A stretch of 64,000 nt of DNA from Datisca glomerata (Eukaryota > Streptophyta > Magnoliopsida > Cucurbitales > Datiscaceae). The DNA is taken from positions 62,001 to 126,000 of the forward strand of contig QANY01005532.1 in NCBI GenBank assembly GCA_003255025.1. The letters run 5' to 3'. The notes beneath the pieces are model-generated. The model ran no database searches and was not told the DNA's origin. It was given only the letters and a program-made list of their open reading frames with translations. Shown in pieces: positions 57,640-64,000 of this stretch. Numbering within the stretch: position 1 is the first letter of the stretch; each line of letters begins with the position of its first letter. Made by a program: the position numbers and the translations under genes.

Positions 57640-57800
57640 TAGTCACACTAGTCATAGTGACCTCAAGGGTGGCATGCAAGCCGTGGTCACCTCTAGGGTG
57701 ACATTCTAGTCCTGGCAATCTCTAGGGTGACATTCTAGTCTTGGAAATCTCAATGCAAGAGCGGCACACTAGCCGTGGTCACTTCAAGGGCGGCACCCCA
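57640..57800. repeat. Irregular repeat of CTCTAGGGTGACATTCTAGTC units
   Basis: A ~30-36-bp theme (TCTAGGGTGACATTCTAGTC-like or CAAGGGCGGCAC-like, with AGCCGTGGTCAC) recurs about five times, twice almost identically. Confidence 0.75.
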
Positions 57801-58879
57801 TGGTTAATAATGGTGTGACTAAGACATTTCATCGAACACCAATCATTCATTACCAATATGACCACACTAGCCATCATTGCTCTTAGCAAACTTGCATCTC
57901 AGTACAACACACTGGCCCCCTACATGACGGCACCTCAACAGTGGTATGCTAGCCTCATTCTTTGACCTTTTCAGGATGTGACTCCTATTCTCTGATTTCT
58001 TATCCCCCTTATGTTCATATTCCAGTAACCTGGATGGGTTTCTCAATGAAGGTTCCAAAATACCTACTTCTCATCTACAACTTAGAAAATGAAACCCCCC
58101 ACAAAAAAACAAAAAATTCAATCCTTACCAGAAATTTCTATAAAAATGCTTGCATTTTGTCACTCACTAATTCTGTAAACAACTTCTTCAAAAATTAAAA
58201 AAAAAATAGAATGGAATTTAGGGGTTAAAGCCACAGAAGAGTGAAATCGTTGGTGATGGGGTCAAAGTCACTATTAAGGGTATCTTGCAATGAGGTTCAT
58301 ATAATGGGGAAAGAAAAGATATAGCGAGACTAAAAGCGCCTTTAACACTAGAGCTTTTGGAACGAGGTTCCCCTGTTCTTACAATGGGAGGCCGAGTAGT
58401 GCCTTGTGGTCTGAAAGCAACGAATGGGATATCTGTGGACATGGAGACTTTAGTAAGTAGTCATTGCGAGGAGTACAATGATATTCCATTTGTTTCTCAA
58501 CTAAGAGAATCGACTTTTGCTGGTGAAGATCACTTTCATGAAAACCCCTTTTCACTTTATCCTCTAACGAATCCCATGTTTTTCGGGTCAGGCATTGCTG
58601 GATTTCTTGTCTCCGGTGAGTTCTCCGAGTTACCAAAAAGGAAAGGAAAAAAACCAATGACAACATAGAAATCTTAAAGAAATCACAAATTATAGAGGAA
58701 AAAGAGGGGGTATACCTGAAGCCCCAATAAAGAGGAAGAAGAAAGGGCGAAAGCTTGATGCCTTTGATAACCAATATAAAAAGCCAAGATATTATTGAAG
58801 CAACCAATTAGAAGTATGGAATTTGTAGGGGGTAAGGAGGAGGAAGAGATCTTTCTTTGATTTCTCTCTAAAAGTAGCA

Positions 58880-58935
58880 CGGGAGATGATGAAATAATAA
58901 GAGAGTGCTATTATGACTCATTATATAGGGGGAGA
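58880..58935 (-). promoter_or_regulatory. Possible antisense promoter (TATA box)
   Basis: On the minus strand CCCTATATAATG (58930-58919) is a good TATA match. It is preceded by C-rich sequence and followed by a CT-rich, leader-like stretch (TCTCTTCCTCCTCCTTACC near 58845). It lies upstream of the antisense PMD frame and could drive it. Inference only. Confidence 0.4.
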
Positions 58936-59239
58936 AGGGGAAGGAGGGAACTCTCCATATTCTAAAATTTGAAATTTAAACATCTATGAAATTCGTCCAA
59001 GTTCATCAAACTTGAAGACAAAATGATACCTCACCAATGCAGCAAATCACGATACATGAAAATTATATGTTAACACATATGAAACAAAGATTGAGGCGAC
59101 ATTCCGAAGTCGCTTCACATGTGTTACTTAATGGAGGTAATCAAAGGACCATGGGCTATGATATTACGATTGATTACTATGTTGAAGAAATTGTGTACAA
59201 GCTCGATTCCTCTGCATCGTACTTGTATAGGGGGTAAAA

Positions 59240-60101
59240 TGTAGATGAGAGTTTATGACCCCAACGTTGACTCACAACGAAGCGTAGTCTTTACTTGATG
59301 CCAGGACGTCATGAGGCCCTGATGAGACACCCCATGGGTATCACTTCTGTGAGACAAAATGGGTGGGTGCCGCCCCCATGGGTACACCATGGGGTGCCTG
59401 GGTCATCTCTGTAATGTAACATGTGAACAACGATAACACAATTTGGATAAAACGTATTGCCATACTACTACAACGTGGCATTACTTCACAAACCACTAAG
59501 TTAAGTGACCAAGGCTTGACTGGATGTATGGTTCTCTGGGAATGCTTAGGAGACTGTGGTCTGGTAGGACTATGGGTGAGGCTACGTCGTATTGAAAAGG
59601 ACATATCTCTTCCAATATGGTCACTTTGAATACTAGGGTGTGCTACCTTCTTACATTGGGAAGAAGTTTGTCTTAAGAACTCCCTTTGAGAGGAGGCTTT
59701 GGGTGGATACCTCCCCTACCCTCATTGACTACGCACGTTCCCCTGAAGTCATCCTAGATCGTGGCCACTTTATGAGGCCCATGTTATATCTATGGTTTGG
59801 CACGCATGATCTCCTCCCCTTTCCACCTCAACAGGATGAACTGATCAAGGGATTAGTTACGGTGGTCCCTTTCTTATCATCGATAAAAGGAGGTCTTCTC
59901 CTTCATTTGAACAACAGGAAAACCCTAGAGAGAAAGAGCACCATTCCCTTCCATAGAGAGCATTTGTCACCTCCTTTGAGTGTTTAGAGTTCTCACTCAT
60001 TCACCTCCCGACGTCCTCTCAACCGTTCTCAGGCATTACTCCAATTTCATGTTAGAGATTAGACCACTATTATACTCACCCTCACCATCAATGTATCTAC
60101 A
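59240..60101 (+). repeat. Complete LTR shared by two tandem Tat copies
   Basis: 862 bp from TGTAGATG to ATCTACA, short inverted ends. It is preceded by a polypurine tract (as a 3' LTR should be) and followed by a primer site (as a 5' LTR should be). TATA-like ATAAAAGGAGG lies near 59883. Confidence 0.9.
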
Positions 60102-60390
60102 TTTAGCGACTCCATTTGGGAGTTGTTTATCATTCTAGCAAGTTCTTCTTTCGTTCTTCTTTGCTTTCTTTAAAGAACCACCATGATTGGACGTGGAAAA
60201 GGAAGAGTAACTCTGTCACACACGGACGAAGATGGACCATTACTCAATTATAAACGTGGCTAAGAGGAGGAGAACACCTCCCGCGAGCCATCACTGGCTG
60301 CTTCTTTCGTGAAAGCTCAAGAAGAAGCTGAGCCATTCAAGAGCTCCAAGCTTCCAACACGGAAATGAGGAGTTCATTGATACACCGACT
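60102..60390 (+). mobile_element. Start of a second Tat copy (primer site and gag start), truncated
   Basis: Continues as 51052-51345 does: primer site TTTAGCGACTCC, then GTTTATCATTCTAGCAAGTT and a gag start at 60184 (MIGRGKGRVTL) with a stop soon after. Homology ends at about 60390, where LINE sequence begins. Confidence 0.85.
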
Positions 60391-61106
60391 TTATATATCA
60401 AGAGACAGCCACACCATATTATGATCTGAACCAATATTAGAAGGGATTTGGACCTCTAAGAAAGGAAAATTATCAAGGAAAGAAGCATTAACCATAACTT
60501 TGTCCAGTCTTTGCTGGATAAAATGATCACATTGTCTACCATTCCTCCATGTGAGAAAACTACCCTGAGAATAAAGCCACACTTTTGACAAAATCTTCTC
60601 TAGAATAGTCAAAAGAAATACCTCCATATTTTTGTTCTTTACAAAAAATCTCGTTAAAGTCCCCAGCCATTAACCAAGGAGTAGAGTAGCCTAGATTAGA
60701 TCCAGCCAAGTTATCATAATGCTTCCATCTAACATTCAGATCCCTACTACCATAGAAAAATGTGTATCCACATAATTTCTAGTATCAGTAATGCTAATAA
60801 CATTAACATCATTTTTCCGGCAAATAATTAGGCCACCAGAGAGGCCAATAGGCTCCACAACATGATATTAGGGTTAAAATGGATGAGAGCATCCTTAAGA
60901 GCAAGAACTGTTAGGTTAATTCCCTAGGCCTTGATAGTTCCAAATTAGAGCTTCATTGATCAATGGATGGCTTATTGGGTAAGCCATCTCCGCCCCTTCT
61001 CCAAAACCAGAATCAATATCATAATTTGGAGAATAAGATACAATATTTAAATTTATACTTGCAGATTGATCTAGATTCTCTATTTTTGGCCTTTTCATAT
61101 TGATTG
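60391..61106 (-). pseudogene. LINE endonuclease domain (L1 type)
   Basis: The minus strand starts with an ORF1-end-like stretch (about 61100-60970), then ALIWNYQGLGN, the N-terminus of the L1 apurinic endonuclease. It continues with EPIGLSGGLIICRKNDVNVI, then a WLGTLTRF-type damaged GDFNE region, and 60627-60391 reads GSFLTWRNGRQCDHFIQQRL and SNIGSDHNMVWLSLDI. The S-D-H catalytic end motif (here GSDHN) is kept. Several stops. It lies downstream of the RT at 61107-63080, the reverse of normal LINE order, and is cut off at 60390. Confidence 0.82.
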
Positions 61107-63080
61107 TCATTTTTTTATAAAGCAAAGTGTATTAAAGAAGGAGGCTTCTCTAAAATGAGGAAGGGCCACCTCATCTGAAGCAGGCTTCCATAACCATTTG
61201 TGAAGCCATAACTCAGGGGACTTCATGCTCAAGGAAGCTTCCTTGATCTCCATAAGAGTAGTGGTATTGGTAATAGGCCAAGACCACTTGCCAAAAATCA
61301 CAGATCTAGCAAATCTGTTGAACAAAAGACCAAGTTGATGCCAAGGGCCACCTCAAAGGGAGGTAAAAATTCCATTACCAATTTTGACCTGACACAACTT
61401 AGTGAACTAGTCTCTAGCTTTCAGGAGCTTTCTCCAGATCCAAGAGCAGTCATTAGGAGATTTGATAGTAAAGATAGTTCCCTCATTGATCAGGTGCTTA
61501 TAGCACCATTTACACCAAATAGAACCTGCAGGGTTAGTGATGAGGAACCAAATATGTTTAGCACTAGTAGCATGGTTCCAGGTTACAATGTCCCTTAGGC
61601 TTAAACCCCAACTCACTTTTGGAGAAAATACCTCAAACCATTTAACATTAGGGCAGGCATGATTGTTAGGATGGCTAGGCCAAAGATATGTCCTACATGA
61701 CTTTTTTAGGGAGAATAAACATACTAGCCTAGTCATTTTGAATAGCCATAGCCACAGAGTGAAGCAGTTTAATCCTACCAGCAAAAGATAAATATTTGTT
61801 TCTGAGCTCTTTATCATGGCAGTTATCCTATCAACCAGGGTAGCACAATAAGATTTCCTTAGCCTAGAAGAAATAAGAGGCACTCTAAGGTACCTAACAA
61901 GAAGACATGCACTCTGGAAGCCCATCAACTCAGTGTAAATCAACCAGTCCTGTTCAGAAACACCAGAAAAGAAAATTTGGCTTTTCAAGTGGTTAGGCTT
62001 GAGACTAGTGAGGCTAAAGAACACATCCAGACTATCCTTTATAAGCTAACAGAGCTTTGGTCCCATTTGGATAAGATTATGAGGTCATCAACAAAGCACA
62101 AGTTCACAATCTCTAACTCCTTGAATCTCTAGTGGAAAATAAATCCAGGTAAGGTAGAAGCAAGCTGTAGCAGACCAGTAAGCCCTCCCATGACCAAAAT
62201 AAACAAGTAGACGAAAATAGGGTCCCCTTGCCTCAGACGCTTAACATATTAAATAGCCACAAAGTTCACCATTCAAGTTGATAGAGAAGGAAGTGGAAGT
62301 TATGCAGATTATGATCCACTTGGTGTAGAAATGAGGGAAGCCAGTGACATTCATCCAGCTAACACAATCATAGGCTTCATGATATAAACATTGATGGCGC
62401 ATTTGGCAGTAGGAGAGGTTCTGTGATAGTTCTTAACAAGCTCCTGAGACAAGAATATGTTATCTGCAATCCTTCTCCCAAGAATAAAATCATTCTTATT
62501 GACACTAATTAAAGAGGAGAGAACCCCTTAGAGCCTATTAGCTAGTAACTTAGAGATACACTTATAGAACATGTTGCAGTAAGAAATAGGTTTGAAATCA
62601 TTCACATTCAGAGGATGAGTAGTTTTAGGGATTAAGGATATATAAGTATGGTTCAGTTGGGGAAGCAATTCACCATGCTGAAAGAAGTACGATATATAAG
62701 TATGGTTCAGTTGGGGAAGAAATTCACCATGCTGAAAGAAGTACGATACAACTTTAACCCCATCCCTTTCTATCATATCCCAAGCCTTCTTGACGAAACT
62801 AGAAGTAAGCCCATCAGGGCCAGCTTTTGAACTGCTGCAAGAGAAAACCACCTCCTTGATTTCATAATCTATAACAATTGTGGTAAAGCTGGAAGCTTGC
62901 ATTAGTGAACTTTTTAGGGTAGATCACCTGCAGGATGTTTCAGTCAGTGGGTTGATCCCTATTCTCAATGCCAAGCAATGTGGAGTAATGTTGAACAATA
63001 TGGTTCTTGATGTCCTCTCTATAATTAAGAGAAATGCCTTGGTTAACAGAATCATAAAAAAAATTCCGATACCCTTCTTG
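61107..63080 (-). pseudogene. LINE reverse transcriptase (L1 type)
   Basis: Minus-strand order: NFFYDSVNQGISLNYREDI (63060 onward); SSSKAGPDGLTSSFVKKAWD (about 62830); SLIPKTTHPLNVNDFKPISY and FYKCISKLLANRL (to 62528); the catalytic FVDDLIIL near 62085 (FADD in the family); then RVPLISSRLRKSYCATLVDR and KHIWFLI, ending near 61110. ORF2 of plant L1 elements encodes this. Stops and shifts break it, and a 54-bp in-frame duplication lies at 62637-62744. Confidence 0.87.
62637..62744 (-). repeat. 54-bp tandem duplication in LINE RT
   Basis: Two 54-bp units (62637-62690, 62691-62744) differ at one base. They duplicate 18 codons, YFFQHGE(F/L)LPQLNHTYIS, in frame. Confidence 0.95.
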
Positions 63081-64000
63081 CCTAGCTTCATGCTTAAAGT
63101 GCTTGATATTTTTACCTTTTGTAGATGATGGAATAAGACTATTAGAACCATCTATGTGTACATCCATACCTGAATTATCTGGAGTCATTTTAGATCTGAT
63201 TTTAATGGCTTTATAATCAATTTCTAGAGCTTTTTTGCTGCTGTTATGTTTGACATTGAGGCTAGAACCTTCTATACCCAATTCTTGGGAGGTTTGAGTA
63301 TGGGAATGGTCTTTTGAGTTGTTTGTAAATTCTGCCTTACCCCCTTTATTTTCCTATTTTATATACCATATCTTGATTTCATAGGGAGTATTTAGATTAG
63401 ATTTAGATCTAATCCATTCCCCAAATTTGATATCATCCTTCATCTCAGTTTCTTTTTCCAAAGAACATGTTCTAGATTCATGACTAATAGCCCCACATAT
63501 ATAGCTAAATTGAGGAAACTTTTCAACTTAAATTCAATCCAGATTGGGCTATTTCCCTTTCTTTTAATCCAAACATCATGAATTAGAGGCTTTTGGAAAT
63601 CGAGAAGAATCTGAACTCATACACATCTGGCTAAAGCACCACTTAGTGTATAATTATCTATTTCCATAACCTCTCCCACCTGAGATGATAGCCTCTTTTC
63701 TATGACTTCAGACACCTAATTTGGGGACAAATCTTGAATTAAACCCAAATGGGGCAACAATCAAAATCTAGTTCCACAACTTGAGTACTAGCTTCATAAT
63801 CTTCTCAGGATTAACATGCGACCATTAAAGATCCATGGGCTTTTCCCTCAATCTGATTGACATCCCTTAAGCTTTAAAGTTTGAAAAATAAAATGTTCTT
63901 ACCTAACACTTTTAGCTCCATATCTTCTTCCACCCCGAAATTATTTTTAGGATGCTAGATATGGTTGTTGCATTAAATTTTTTTTCTAAAATCAGCTTGC
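63081..64000 (-). pseudogene. LINE ORF1 (gag-like), partial at window edge
   Basis: On the minus strand near 63620-63470: VWIKRKGNSPIWIEFKLKSF, then FSYICGAISHESRTCSLEKE, a CCHC knuckle with the first Cys replaced by Ser. Upstream (63900-63700) lies DUF4283-type sequence with WTPFGFN-like and EVIEKRLSSQVGEVMEIDNY. The region 63281-63100 (SSLNVKHNSSKKALEIDYKA) is the ORF1 tail. The endonuclease that should follow is missing; RT follows directly. The start lies beyond the window. Confidence 0.72.

Larger units (their letters stand above)
56979..59239. other. Tat internal 3' region, antisense leader and unknown
   Basis: No protein family is recognised. A GT-AG-bounded 81-bp minus-strand open segment lies at 57548-57468. 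A plus-strand open frame at 58357-58668 (about 103 codons) and minus-strand frames opposite it show no motif I know. A polypurine tract, AGGGGGTAAAA (59229-59239), sits directly before the 3' LTR and confirms the plus-strand direction of the element. Confidence 0.5.
50409..60101 (+). mobile_element. Tat-type Ty3/gypsy element with antisense PMD frame, lacking pol
   Basis: The 5' LTR (50409-51051, lacking its first ~255 bp), primer site, gag and part of protease read on the plus strand. An insertion-rich low-complexity block follows. Next comes a minus-strand PMD reading frame, a polypurine tract and a complete 3' LTR (59240-60101). RT, RNase H and integrase are absent. The gag nucleocapsid motif and the TTTGGCGACTCC primer site are of Tat/Ogre type. 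Antisense extra frames with PMD-like content upstream of the 3' LTR are known from the Tat lineage. The 3' LTR is followed by another primer site and gag start. Confidence 0.82.

Overview
This window is nuclear DNA from a flowering plant, most likely a eudicot. The evidence is a spliced plant-type gene with 14 exons, a nuclear copy of chloroplast rps16 DNA, and decayed retrotransposons of plant-specific lineages (Athila, Tat/Retand, chromoviruses, plant L1 LINEs). The sequence is AT-rich. Four single N calls (442, 25786, 30435, 45778) sit in or next to repeats or junctions. Only one cellular gene is supported.

Layout. 1-13141: a deleted Athila-type Ty3/gypsy element on the minus strand, with LTRs at 1020-2534 and 11706-13141. 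Its gag is interrupted twice: by a solo LTR of its own family (9084-10524) and by an unrelated 2.28-kb LTR-like insertion (6684-8961). Each insertion is flanked by a 5-bp target duplication. 13142-18555: gene-free repeats, comprising an AT-rich dispersed repeat, a 5'-truncated LINE, a CT/GA microsatellite split by a chloroplast rps16 fragment, and a ~1-kb element with ~280-bp terminal inverted repeats.

18556-25393: an apparently intact plus-strand gene (14 exons, 857 codons) for a CCCH zinc finger + RRM + TrmA-type tRNA (uracil-C5)-methyltransferase. Intron 1 has a GC-AG boundary and holds a tandem duplication and a SINE. A very long ATT microsatellite begins about 105 bp after the stop codon.

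27235-33668: a chromovirus (Reina-like, with chromodomain) on the minus strand, with a perfect 5-bp target duplication. A MULE-like element sits in its 5' LTR and a foreign fragment sits in its RT. 33669-37879: no genes, three minisatellites. 37880-43123: a plus-strand Tat/Retand element that has lost most of its integrase. 43769-50408: a plus-strand Tekay/Del-type chromovirus with ~1.9-kb LTRs, cut off within RT.

50409-60390: a Tat-type element on the plus strand. It lacks pol but keeps an antisense plant-mobile-domain (PMD) reading frame. It also carries a 15-copy 46-bp palindromic minisatellite and shares its 3' LTR with the start of a second tandem copy. 60391-64000: rearranged L1-type LINE sequence on the minus strand, with the endonuclease part lying downstream of the RT.

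The elements record nested insertion and recombination rather than a coordinated gene system. I did not find a clearly new functional system. The strongest candidates for a second look are the antisense PMD frame with its possible promoter, the 46-bp palindromic minisatellite, and the odd intron 1 of the methyltransferase gene.
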